A stretch of 12,354 nt of DNA from Puniceicoccales bacterium (GTDB lineage: Bacteria > Verrucomicrobiota > Verrucomicrobiia > Opitutales > LL51): the NCBI GenBank assembly GCA_031290315.1, contig JAITNS010000007.1, forward strand, positions 1-12,354, written 5' to 3'. A model generated the notes under the pieces. That model was not told the origin of the DNA. It saw only the letters and a list, made by a program, of their open reading frames with translations, and did not search any database. Shown here one piece after another: positions 1-7,170 of the stretch. A program made the translations under genes and the position numbers. The stretch's first letter is position 1, and the number at the start of each line of letters is the position of its first letter.

Positions 1-4
1 TAAT

Positions 5-400
5 ATGTACCAAATGGGTTTTAATCAGGATCAAAAAACAGATAAGGTCACCGCTGCATGGAAGTCTTTGACGGAGAATAATGATTTGGCACTGGAGAAA
101 GTTTTTAAAAAATTCACCAAAAGGAATTCATCGGTACTCTATGAATTGCAAGGCCTTTATAACACAAACTTACAAAATATTTCTGCCCTTGAAAAAACAT
201 CTGGTGATCAAAAAAAATCAATTTGTGAGAAATGCGAACAAGTATTTAAAGAATTACTTGAAAATTGCAGCAAATTTGTACGCAATGAAATTTCCTTTGA
301 AGAAGTTTTAGAAACTTTCGAAGAAGTTCTTATATTCAATTATCAATATAATTTTTTAGTTCATTTCAATAGAACCTTTTCTTTGCATCAGAAGAATTAA
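5..400 (+). CDS. Unrecognised small helical protein, possibly 5'-partial
   Basis: Open frame of 131 codons ending in TAA at 398-400. I do not recognise the family. The product is charged, rich in Lys, Glu, Asn and Phe, looks mostly alpha-helical, and shows no signal peptide or membrane segment. Two cysteines lie close together in an EKCEQ context (ICEKCEQ, about residues 73-79), with one more near residue 88. That is not enough for a metal site. The ATG at 5 and the in-frame ATG at 14 (MGFNQDQ) are both possible starts. The frame is open to the window edge, so the true start could lie outside. The gene sits 60 nt before glgC on the same strand, but nothing links the functions. Confidence 0.5.
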   Translation: MYQMGFNQDQKTDKVTAAWKSLTENNDLALEKVFKKFTKRNSSVLYELQGLYNTNLQNISALEKTSGDQKKSICEKCEQVFKELLENCSKFVRNEISFEEVLETFEEVLIFNYQYNFLVHFNRTFSLHQKN

Positions 401-410
401 TTTTTAAAAT

Positions 411-416
411 TATAAT
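411..416 (+). promoter_or_regulatory. Possible -10 box upstream of glgC
   Basis: A perfect TATAAT lies 44 nt before the preferred glgC ATG at 461. No good -35 hexamer sits 16-19 nt upstream. The nearest candidate, TTGCAT at 383-388, has a 22-nt spacer. Transcription from here would begin near 423, which would favour the ATG at 461 over the TTG at 425. The region is very AT-rich, so a chance match is quite possible. Confidence 0.25.
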
Positions 417-460
417 AATTTACTTTGACTTTTATTAAGGAAAATTTACCCTTAATAATA

Positions 461-1729
461 ATGGGAGAGGTAGCATGTGTTATTATGGGAGGTGGTCGTG
501 GAACGCGTCTGTTTCCATTGACAAAAGATCGTTGTAAACCGGCTGTACCTCTCGCCGGAAAATGCCGCCTCGTTGATATCCCTATCAGTAATTGTATTAA
601 CTCCGGGTTTAAAAATATCTTCATCCTTACCCAGTTCAATACCCGCTCCCTCCATACCCATATCAATAATACTTATAAATTCGATGTTTTCGGAAATGGT
701 AAAATCGAAATATTTTCCGCAGAACAAACAAGCGATGGTGTCGGTAATTGGTATGAGGGTACCGCCGACGCTGTGCGTAAAAATCTCCGCTACTTCGGTA
801 CCGGCCCCGATGACCTCGTCGTTATCCTCTCCGGCGATCAACTCTATCGCATGGATATTGCCCATTTCGTACAACATCATATCAATACCTCGGCCGATGT
901 CACTATCGCCGCTAAAGCAATCCCTAATGATTATATCACCTCCTTCGGTGTTATGCGTATAAAAAATGATTTCTCTATCGCAGAATTTATAGAAAAACCT
1001 AAAGATCCCTTTATCATCGAAACTTTAACCCTTAAAGATGATTTGCAAAAATGTCTTAAAAATAAAATCGAAAAACCTTGCGCCCTCGCTTCTATGGGTA
1101 TCTATGTCTTTAAAATGTCGATCCTGCAAAAGGCTCTCGAAGAAAAAGGAAGTGACTTTGGTAAAGAAATTATCCCCGGATTATTGGGGAAAGTTACCAT
1201 GAAAGCTTATATCTTTGAAGATTATTGGGAAGATATCGGTACGGTACGGTCGTTTTTTGAAACCAATCTTATGCTCACTAACCTTATCCCCAAATTCAAT
1301 TTCTTCGATACTGCCCACCCAATCTATACCCAACCTAAAATATTGCCAGCCGCTAAAATTAATAGTAGCCAAATGCAACAAGTACTCATAGCCGAAGGCG
1401 CAATTATCTCCGACGCCATTCTAAAGCGTTGCGTAATTGGTAACTGTTCCGTAATTGGTAGCTATTCAGAATTGGAAAATGTACTGATGTTCGGAGCCGA
1501 TTCTTTTGAAGCTATCGAAGGGGATAGGAAATTACCTTACCTAGGGATTGGAAAAAATTGTAAAATTAAAAACAGTATCATCGATTGTAATGTCCGGATT
1601 GGCGATAATTGTATCCTATCCCCAGAAAATAAGCCAACGACCTATGATTATTCAAACAATATCTATATCCGCGATGGCGTGTTATGTATCGGGAAAAATT
1701 CTGTTATTCCCCATAATACTATTTTTTAA
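461..1729 (+). CDS. glgC: Glucose-1-phosphate adenylyltransferase (ADP-glucose pyrophosphorylase)
   Basis: Makes ADP-glucose from ATP and glucose-1-phosphate, the committed step of bacterial glycogen synthesis, in the cytosol. From ATG 461 (422 aa) the protein opens with the nucleotide-binding signature MGGGRGTRL, followed by KPAVPLAGK, NWYEGTADAV, SGDQLY (metal/nucleotide site), SFGVMRI and the sugar-phosphate motif EFIEKP. The stretch YWEDIGTVRSFFETNL leads into a C-terminal left-handed beta-helix region (IGKNCKIKNSIIDCNVRIGDN), the usual two-domain layout and length. The wording is closer to the plant/cyanobacterial type than to E. coli GlgC. A TTG at 425 would add 12 residues, but homology begins just after the ATG at 461. 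No clear Shine-Dalgarno; AAGGA lies about 20 nt upstream. No glgA or glgB is visible nearby. Confidence 0.95.
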   Translation: MGEVACVIMGGGRGTRLFPLTKDRCKPAVPLAGKCRLVDIPISNCINSGFKNIFILTQFNTRSLHTHINNTYKFDVFGNGKIEIFSAEQTSDGVGNWYEGTADAVRKNLRYFGTGPDDLVVILSGDQLYRMDIAHFVQHHINTSADVTIAAKAIPNDYITSFGVMRIKNDFSIAEFIEKPKDPFIIETLTLKDDLQKCLKNKIEKPCALASMGIYVFKMSILQKALEEKGSDFGKEIIPGLLGKVTMKAYIFEDYWEDIGTVRSFFETNLMLTNLIPKFNFFDTAHPIYTQPKILPAAKINSSQMQQVLIAEGAIISDAILKRCVIGNCSVIGSYSELENVLMFGADSFEAIEGDRKLPYLGIGKNCKIKNSIIDCNVRIGDNCILSPENKPTTYDYSNNIYIRDGVLCIGKNSVIPHNTIF

Positions 1730-1731
1730 AT

Positions 1732-1762
1732 TTGACTTATTTTGAGTTGCGGGCATTATAAT
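1732..1762 (+). promoter_or_regulatory. Probable sigma-70-type promoter for adk
   Basis: TTGACT (1732-1737) and a perfect TATAAT (1757-1762) are separated by 19 nt, slightly longer than the ideal 17. The site lies just after the glgC stop. It would start a transcript near 1769, giving adk a leader of about 160 nt. Read from sequence only. Confidence 0.4.
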
Positions 1763-1806
1763 GGCATTATTATTTCTATTTCGAGCCCAGTTTTATATTT
1801 TATTCT

Positions 1807-1878
1807 CCGATGCGGTGTTCTATATCTGACATCGCCCGGTGGTATATGCGTATCGCCGGATGGTATGTTATATCTAAC
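1807..1878 (+). repeat. Imperfect short tandem repeats in the adk leader
   Basis: Three related units of about 21-27 nt follow each other, at 1807-1830, 1831-1851 and 1852-1878. The second and third begin ATCGCCCGGTGGTAT and ATCGCCGGATGGTAT. The first and third end TATATCTGAC and TATATCTAAC. The stretch is more GC-rich than its surroundings and lies between the likely promoter and the adk ribosome site. It can be read in frame with adk from a TTG at 1742, but that extension resembles no kinase segment I know, so I treat it as leader. Confidence 0.5.
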
Positions 1879-1915
1879 ATTGCCAGCTATTTCTATCGTG
1901 GAGAAATGGAATGTT

Positions 1916-1921
1916 AGGAGG
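1916..1921 (+). promoter_or_regulatory. Strong Shine-Dalgarno site setting the adk start
   Basis: AGGAGG ends 9 nt before ATG 1931. It is the only strong ribosome site before any long gene here and argues against the longer frame that begins at TTG 1742. Confidence 0.7.
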
Positions 1922-1930
1922 CAGTTAAAA

Positions 1931-2695
1931 ATGTTAAATGAAGGCATGGATTTGATAAAAGATAAACGATATGAAGAATTTGTAAGAGACGGATGTTTGT
2001 CAACATCCCTAGAAGCGGTATTTTTATTCGATCATATCTGGAATCAACTTTCACAAAATAATACTAAAAAAGTTTCTTTTCCGGGACAAATTGTGTGGGT
2101 CAATGGAGCCCCCGGTTCCGGAAAAGGTACTAATACGCGTAATATTATGCGTACATTAAGTATTTCGACACGCCCCGTTGTCGTCAGTGATCTCCTTCAA
2201 AGCGCAGAATTTAAGGAGAAAATTGATAAAGGTATGTTGGTCGACGATGAAACCGTAACGATACTTGTCTTCGAAAAAATTATCGGTGAAAGTCATAAAA
2301 AGAGCGTCATTGTGGACGGATACCCGCGAACAGAATTGCAAACTCAATGCATACAATTGTTACAAATGAAGATGGAAAAAACGACCCCTATCGAAATGAT
2401 CAGCGTCGTCCTTCTCATCGACGAAAAAACAAGTATTGAACGGCAATTAGCTCGCGGGCAAGATGCCATAGAACATAATCAGAAAGTCATGCGAGAAGGG
2501 ACGGGGGAGTTAGTCGAAGTTCGTAAAACAGATCGGGATCCCGAAATTGCCCGTATCCGTTACCATGAATTTTATGAAAAAACGCACCCTGCTCTAAGGT
2601 CACTTAAAAAATGTGTAGAATATTGTGAAATTGATGCGAAGGGCTCTTTCGATGAAGTGAAAAGTCGAATCACTGAGATATTGAAAAAAAAGTAG
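1931..2695 (+). CDS. adk: Adenylate kinase / nucleoside monophosphate kinase, N-terminally extended
   Basis: Transfers phosphate between ATP and AMP (2 ADP product), balancing adenylates in the cytosol. Starting at ATG 1931 (254 aa), the P-loop GAPGSGKGT is at residues 59-67, the AMP-site motif DGYPRT at 129-134, and the lid/arginine region RQLARGQ...RKTDRDPEIARIR at about 171-210. About 50 residues precede the P-loop strand, whereas classical Adk begins almost at the P-loop. The lid is short and has no zinc-binding cysteines. This form, often labelled nucleoside monophosphate kinase, is one I associate with Verrucomicrobiota (from memory), so AMP specificity is probable but not proven. Stops with TAG. 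prfA follows 24 nt later on the same strand. Confidence 0.85.
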   Translation: MLNEGMDLIKDKRYEEFVRDGCLSTSLEAVFLFDHIWNQLSQNNTKKVSFPGQIVWVNGAPGSGKGTNTRNIMRTLSISTRPVVVSDLLQSAEFKEKIDKGMLVDDETVTILVFEKIIGESHKKSVIVDGYPRTELQTQCIQLLQMKMEKTTPIEMISVVLLIDEKTSIERQLARGQDAIEHNQKVMREGTGELVEVRKTDRDPEIARIRYHEFYEKTHPALRSLKKCVEYCEIDAKGSFDEVKSRITEILKKK

Positions 2696-2719
2696 TATTA
2701 TAATATTTTGGAGCGATAT

Positions 2720-3803
2720 ATGTCCCGACTGCCTGCTATTGAGCCTTTTAAAAGAAAATTTCAAGAATTAGATCGACAATTATTGTCGCCTGATTTTTTT
2801 TCTGATCGCCGCAAAGCAGCCGAGGTCGCCCGGGAACATCAAAAATTATCTTCCTTATTGGAAAAATATCGCACATATGATAAAATAGGTAGTGATATTA
2901 AAAATAATCAGTTGCTCATCGATGATTCTAGTATCGATACTCAACTGAAAGAATTGGCCATGGAAGATAATCAGTTGCTCGAAGTAAAGCTAGAGGAATT
3001 GACCAATGAGATCCTAATTGGGATGCTTCCTCCCGATGAAAATAACACGCGTAATATCATTATTGAAATTCGCGCGGGAACGGGAGGTGATGAAGCGAGT
3101 CTATTTGCAGCGGATCTTTTCCGGATGTATAGCATGTATGCGGAGAGAACGAATTGGAAAATCGAGCTAATGGGTTCGAGTCCATCGGAATGCGGTGGAT
3201 GAAAAGAGATTAGTTTTTAGTAAGTGGAGAGGAAGTATTTGGGCGCTTAAAATTTGAGAGTGGGGTTCACCGGGTCCAACGTGTACCGACAACGGAAGCG
3301 AATGGCCGTATCCATACTTCTGCAGCGACGGTAGCGATTCTCCCGGAAGCTGAAGAGGTCGATATACAGATTGCGCCTGAGGATCTCGAGATTTCGATAT
3401 GTCGAGCGAGTGGTCCGGGAGGGCAGGGGGTGATACAACCGATTCTGCGGTCCAAATTATGCATAAACCAACGAATATGATCGTTACCTGCGCCGATCAG
3501 CGTTCCCAGCAAAAAAATAAGGTGAAGGCACTCATAGTTTTACGTTCTCGGCTACTACAACAAAAAGAAGAAAGTGAACGGCAAAAATATGCTGAAAATC
3601 GTAAAAATCAAGTGGGTTCAGGGGATCGCTCGGAACGTATTCGCACTTATAATTTCCCACAAAATCGCTTGACCGACCATCGCATCGGTTTAACTCTTTA
3701 TAGTTTACCTCAAATTATGGATGGCGATCTCGATATACTCCTTAATGCCCTTATGGAAGATAATTATAAAAAACGTATCGAAAATCTTTTACAAGTAAAG
3801 TAA
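2720..3803 (+). pseudogene. prfA: Peptide chain release factor 1, disrupted by one stop and two frameshifts
   Basis: RF1 reads UAA and UAG in the ribosomal A site and releases the peptide through its GGQ loop. Start ATG 2720 has GGAG just upstream. The first frame runs [10 protein letters not shown]... to SSPSECGG, then meets TGA at 3200-3202 where the family has a residue before KE. The same frame resumes with KEISF. Near 3214-3218 a run of five Ts is one short; the next frame continues [37 protein letters not shown], which includes the codon-reading PxT motif, through SGPGGQGV. Near 3432-3434 one A is missing, and the last frame gives [13 protein letters not shown] to the stop TAA at 3801. 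All other family blocks are well kept, so the damage is recent or is sequencing error. Called a pseudogene as read here. Confidence 0.85.
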
Positions 3804-3804
3804 T

Positions 3805-4884
3805 TTACAATAATTTATAAACCCAGAGTAGGGGAGTTAATAGAAGAAAAAGAACTGGTAACAGCAATGCGTATGGCCAATATAGCGCTCCATTAATACC
3901 TAACGTATATAAAGTATAGGAAATAACGCCATATGTTGCTAATAGAAAACTCAATTTAGTAATAGTAGGCAAAGGCTTTTCTCGGAGCATTGAAAAAAAT
4001 AGCGGTAAAACGATCCAACAACTAAAAAAACAAAACATCGAACTTAAAAGGATATCCCAAAAACGCATGCGATAACTCACTTCTTTTTGCGTGTCGGTAT
4101 CAATAATTTCCTTTAATTGTCGAAGGGAAAGTATTTGGAGGGGAGCTTGGAGGAGCAACATCAATTTCGGCGAATCATTTAACTCATGAAATACGCGTCG
4201 ATCAAATGTGTGTACTTCATCGGGAATCTGTTTTTGAGATTGAAATAAAATTTCTCGTCCCTGCTCTAATATCCAAGCGCCAATCGATTCATCAAAGTAT
4301 CCGGATTGTGCTGCGATTCTACGACGTTCCATGCCCCTAGAATCGTGTTCATGTATCGCAATCCCAAATGCACATGCCGCATCTCGATCATAACGATTAA
4401 TGTACCACAGGCGATTTTGAGTGTTTAAGGTCAAATGTTTTATCAAAAATGACGGTTTGTCGGGAATATTTTTTTCCAGTGATTCCAAATAATGATTGGA
4501 ATATTCCTGAGCATTAGAAATCCAATAAAAATTATTTAATAATAACATTCCGGATCCTATTAATCCCAACAACCACCACATGCGCGTCATCTTAAAAAAA
4601 TTTACCCCTGAAGACTGTAGCAGTATGATTTCATTATTGCGATGCATCGCTAAAAATGTAAAGACTAAGGTTACTAAAAAAGTGAGGGGTAAAAGCAGAG
4701 GCAAATATGCTACCCCTTGCGCCATATAATAGTAAAACACTTCCTTAAATGAGGCGTGATGTGTTAGGAATTTTTCTAAATAAGTATACGTATCGACGCA
4801 AAATAGGAATGCATTTAAGATAACAAAGAATAATAAAAACCTCTTACCAAATTCGCTTATAAAATATCGATCGAGACATTTCAT
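3805..4884 (-). CDS. LptF/LptG (YjgP/YjgQ) family permease of lipopolysaccharide export
   Basis: Inner-membrane subunit of the ABC transporter that, with LptB, extracts lipopolysaccharide and sends it to the LptA bridge. The 359-aa product from ATG 4884 (MKCLDRYFISEFGKRF) has three N-terminal membrane segments at about residues 16-34, 57-79 and 103-121. A roughly 150-residue soluble domain follows, then three C-terminal segments at about 275-300, 309-329 and 335-354: the family's 3+3 plan. NNEIILLQSSGVNFFKM after the second segment is a typical family stretch. Whether it is LptF or LptG cannot be told from one copy. The ATG overlaps the TGA of the upstream gene (ATGA), with AGGA five nt before it, so translation is probably coupled. 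Its TAA lies one base from the prfA stop on the other strand. Confidence 0.85.
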   Translation of the reverse strand: MKCLDRYFISEFGKRFLLFFVILNAFLFCVDTYTYLEKFLTHHASFKEVFYYYMAQGVAYLPLLLPLTFLVTLVFTFLAMHRNNEIILLQSSGVNFFKMTRMWWLLGLIGSGMLLLNNFYWISNAQEYSNHYLESLEKNIPDKPSFLIKHLTLNTQNRLWYINRYDRDAACAFGIAIHEHDSRGMERRRIAAQSGYFDESIGAWILEQGREILFQSQKQIPDEVHTFDRRVFHELNDSPKLMLLLQAPLQILSLRQLKEIIDTDTQKEVSYRMRFWDILLSSMFCFFSCWIVLPLFFSMLREKPLPTITKLSFLLATYGVISYTLYTLGINGALYWPYALLLPVLFLLLTPLLWVYKLL

Positions 4885-5180
4885 AGTAGTCCTAATTCCA
4901 TTTTTCCGACTTCGCTGATCATATCTTGGTTCCACGGAGGATCCCAAATTAATTCGATAGCAACTTCTTTATCTGGATAAATAGTGGAGGTCATTTGTCG
5001 TACCGAATCCATTAAAAAATCTCCCATGGGGCAACTCGGAGAAGTAAGCGTCATTACAATGTGAATGGCTTCATCTTTTGTTTCAATATTGTAAACTAGC
5101 CCTAAATCAACAATATTGACATGTACATCGGGGTCTTCAACCGTTTTCAATTGTTGCCATAAAAATTCAATATCAATCAT
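4881..5180 (-). CDS. MIP18/DUF59 family protein, SufT/PaaD-like Fe-S assembly factor
   Basis: A 99-aa protein of the MIP18 (DUF59) family, whose bacterial members, such as SufT, help mature Fe-S proteins. It carries the family sequence in order: EDPDVHVNIVDLGLVYNI (about residues 15-32), VMTLTSPSCPMGDFL with the conserved Cys at position 50, and ELIWDPPWNQDMISEVGKMELGL near the end. The whole length is one domain with no fusion. The start ATG lies 6 nt after the hisS TGA and the stop overlaps the next ATG, so it is the middle gene of a three-gene minus-strand operon. No suf genes are visible nearby, so the exact client is unknown. Confidence 0.85.
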   Translation of the reverse strand: MIDIEFLWQQLKTVEDPDVHVNIVDLGLVYNIETKDEAIHIVMTLTSPSCPMGDFLMDSVRQMTSTIYPDKEVAIELIWDPPWNQDMISEVGKMELGLL

Positions 5181-5186
5181 ATTATT

Positions 5187-6509
5187 TCATCGTTGTTGTT
5201 GAAGAAAATGAATAATTTCCTGGCGTTGGATTTCATAATCCTTTCGATAATCAATATTGCGTAATATTATTTTGTCTTTTGCTTCCCGATATGTCGCAAC
5301 CCAATGACTTTGTTGCAGAGCTTGTTTAAATTGTTTTTCAGGCGAAGCATTTTCCTTTAAGGCATATGTTACGGAAAAACCAGCTAATCTTAATTGATGC
5401 ATATCGTTTAATGCGAAGGGCTTTGAAAACTTATCATAAATCATAAATAAATCGCATTTCTGTTCGAAGGAGGGGAGTAAATTTTTTTCCTGCAAAATAT
5501 TTGTCAAAGTCACATCACCGATGGCGAGCCCTATGGCTGCAGTTTTAGGGTAGCCAAATTTTTCGATTAAATCGTCGTACCGACCACCGCCTGTAAGCGC
5601 TCGCGATTTACCTGACCGCTCAAAAAATTCAAAAACAAAACCAGTATAATATGCTAATCCACGAACAATACTAAAATCAAGGGTTATAAATGAAGTCAAT
5701 CCAAAGTCGTCCAAATGCTTTAATAAAGATTTTAATTGTTCCAAGCGAATGTCGACATCATTTTTTAGATCCGGTTGTTGGACGGTTGCTTGTAAAAATG
5801 TTTTCAAAATATCCAAATTGCGAATGGATTGGAATGTTTTAATATTTTCTAAAATTTTAATGCCATCTAAATTTAGAGCATTTAATTTTTCTACGATTAT
5901 ATCATGGGATTCGCGTTCGATTTTATCGATAATCGATAATGTTTCTGTGATAAAATTTTCAGGAACTCCGAGGCTTTGCAATAAGATCGTCCACAACTGG
6001 CGATCGCTGAGACGAACGTGAAAATCATTGGCGGATAATCCTAAAGATTGTAGAATCGCAACAGCTAAAGCGATAATTTCCGCATCAGCGCTTATATTTT
6101 GTTCATCGAAAATATCAATATTAAGTTGATAGAATGAGCGTAGTCGACCTTTTTGAGGGCGTTCATAGCGAAAATTTTCCTCAATAGAAAACCACTTTAA
6201 AGGCCTTTTGAGGGTATTAATTTTTGAACCAATCATACGGGCAACGGCGGGAGTCATCTCGGGACGTAGGGCAACGGAACGGCCCCCGCGATCGATAAAA
6301 TTGAAAAGTTGGGCGGCGATTTCTTCGCCGGATTTTTCAGTAAAAAGCTCCAAAGGTTCAAGAATAGGCGAATCGTACTCAGAAAAGCCAAAATTCTGAC
6401 ACATTTGGCGCATTTTTTCGAAAATAAAATTCCGAATAAAACAATCTGGCGGATAAAATTCTCGAAATCCTGGTAATACATCGATAAATCCTGGTAATAC
6501 ATCGATCAT
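5187..6509 (-). CDS. hisS: Histidyl-tRNA synthetase
   Basis: Charges tRNA-His with histidine (class II synthetase, cytosolic). The 440-aa product contains the LPGFREFYPPDC entry, motif 1 region LRPEMTPAVAR (about residues 81-91), motif 2 FRYERPQKGRLRSFYQ (113-128), the histidine-specific RGLAYYTG (283-290) and motif 3 GGGRYDD...AAIGLAIGD (307-332). An anticodon-binding C-terminal domain follows. The N-terminus is odd: IDVLPGF occurs twice in a row because of an exact 21-bp tandem duplication. No good Shine-Dalgarno precedes ATG 6509. It is the first gene of the operon with the DUF59 gene and the Lpt permease. Stops with TGA. Confidence 0.95.
   Translation of the reverse strand: MIDVLPGFIDVLPGFREFYPPDCFIRNFIFEKMRQMCQNFGFSEYDSPILEPLELFTEKSGEEIAAQLFNFIDRGGRSVALRPEMTPAVARMIGSKINTLKRPLKWFSIEENFRYERPQKGRLRSFYQLNIDIFDEQNISADAEIIALAVAILQSLGLSANDFHVRLSDRQLWTILLQSLGVPENFITETLSIIDKIERESHDIIVEKLNALNLDGIKILENIKTFQSIRNLDILKTFLQATVQQPDLKNDVDIRLEQLKSLLKHLDDFGLTSFITLDFSIVRGLAYYTGFVFEFFERSGKSRALTGGGRYDDLIEKFGYPKTAAIGLAIGDVTLTNILQEKNLLPSFEQKCDLFMIYDKFSKPFALNDMHQLRLAGFSVTYALKENASPEKQFKQALQQSHWVATYREAKDKIILRNIDYRKDYEIQRQEIIHFLQQQR
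6465..6506. repeat. Exact 21-bp tandem duplication at the hisS 5' end
   Basis: Two identical head-to-tail copies at 6465-6485 and 6486-6506. As 21 is a multiple of three, the hisS frame is kept and seven residues (IDVLPGF) are doubled directly after the start Met. It could be a slippage product or an assembly artefact. Confidence 0.9.
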
Positions 6510-6574
6510 AGTGTAGCGATGCTTAATAAAATTTGAATATCGTAAAGGATTATTTATTGGCTCTGTATTTTTAG

Positions 6575-6776
6575 TAAGGGCTGCTCGCCCTTATAATCCT
6601 CGCCAGGAAACATTGTTTCCTGGACCTTGATTGCGGTCCGGTACTGTGCTAGTAGCACAGTTACCGGGCCGGTACCAGGTCAAGGAGTCCGTGACTCCTT
6701 GCAGGGTATGGGACGGAGTCCCATAAGAAGCGATCCATCCCCTGGCAGAGTTTGGGGCAGCGCTCCATATATAAAT
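6575..6776. repeat. Structured GC-rich element, copy A
   Basis: A chain of near-perfect hairpins, most with 3-nt loops, much more GC-rich than the surroundings. Arms are at 6575-6593 (7-bp stem), 6603-6623 (9 bp, loop ATT), 6635-6670 (16 bp with one bulged T, loop AGT), 6682-6700 (8 bp, loop CGT), 6707-6725 (8 bp, loop GGA) and 6754-6666-like short stem at 6754-6766 (5 bp, loop AGC). A second copy follows after 3 nt. There is no transposase, no terminal inverted repeat and no credible protein. It lies 66 nt upstream of the hisS start. It may be a dispersed (REP/MITE-like) repeat or encode a structured RNA; I do not know the family. Confidence 0.85.
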
Positions 6777-6779
6777 AAA

Positions 6780-6964
6780 TAAGGGCTGCTCGCCCTTACA
6801 ATCCTCGCCAGGAAACACTGTTTCCTGGACCTTGATTGCGGCCCGGTGCTGTGCTGCTAGCACAGTACCGGGCCAGTACCAGGTCAAGGAGTCCGTGACG
6901 ACGGAGTCCCATAAGAAGCGATCCATCCCCTGGTGGGGTTTGGGGCAGCGCCCCATATATAAAT
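6780..6964. repeat. Structured GC-rich element, copy B
   Basis: Tandem partner of copy A, with the same hairpin order: 6780-6798, 6808-6828 (loop ACT), 6840-6874 (16-bp stem, loop GCT), then 6927-6938 and 6942-6954 (GGGGC/GCCCC, loop AGC). It lacks 19 nt present in A, which removes the right arm of one hairpin and the left arm of the next. The lost segment is bounded by GAC on both sides, as expected for deletion between short direct repeats. Loops differ between the copies while stems keep pairing. Confidence 0.85.
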
Positions 6965-6968
6965 TTAG

Positions 6969-7164
6969 ACATGCTGGCTACACCCTTCCTTATATCTTCA
7001 GCCTTTCAAATATTCCTAACTTTGTCAAGTGTTTTTACAAATTAATAAAATGTTTGCATTATCCTTTTCACTCCATAATCGCAATTTCATTATATAAAAT
7101 ATATCCGTACTTTAGCCGCAACATTCCTTCAAGTCGCCCTCAATTAACTTGATGAACATGATCT
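6969..7164. repeat. AT-rich duplicated element, copy C1
   Basis: About 196 nt closely matching 7311-7531 in the same orientation. It runs from ACATGCTGGCTACACC to TTGATGAACATGATCT. Differences are mainly single-base changes plus one indel of about 25 nt. The last 48 nt (the minus-strand mini-ORF) differ at only one position, while the rest shows roughly a dozen changes. A TTGACA hexamer on the - strand (7023-7028) is present in both copies, without an obvious -10. Confidence 0.85.
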
Positions 7165-7170
7165 CCTCCT
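7112..7170 (-). other. Shine-Dalgarno plus 15-codon mini-ORF (MFIKLIEGDLKECCG)
   Basis: On the - strand AGGAGG (7170-7165) is followed after 5 nt by ATG (7159-7157) and 15 codons to TAA at 7112-7114. C2 carries the same peptide with a final Ser in place of Gly, but no ribosome site. It may be a leader peptide, the severed start of a lost gene, or chance. I recognise no family. The quality of the ribosome site in a region otherwise empty of genes is the reason to list it. Confidence 0.25.

Noticed and set aside
452..880. Minus-strand frame of 142 codons antisense to glgC
   Set aside because: Shadow of glgC codon use; the plus-strand product has every GlgC motif.
1742..1930. Extended adk start at TTG giving 63 more residues
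   Set aside because: The extension is a repeat-rich leader with no kinase similarity, while AGGAGG stands 9 nt before ATG 1931.
3200..3202. TGA read as tryptophan (changed genetic code)
   Set aside because: TGA ends hisS, the DUF59 gene and the acidic-tail gene here, and Trp is written TGG throughout.
3432..3803. Separate peptidyl-tRNA hydrolase-like (ArfB/RF-H) gene from ATG 3399
   Set aside because: The frame only makes sense as the RF1 C-terminus after a deleted base; its first residues are out-of-frame noise.
6591..6956. Minus-strand frame of 121 codons across elements A and B
   Set aside because: It lies entirely inside palindromic repeats, repeats itself with the elements and resembles no protein.
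6575..6964. CRISPR array or tRNA cluster
   Set aside because: There are only two long units without regular spacers. Hairpins do not form cloverleaves and no TPsiC-like block is present.
6832..7152. Plus-strand frame of 106 codons
   Set aside because: It crosses from element B into C1, two unrelated repeats, and C2 does not preserve the frame. Chance.
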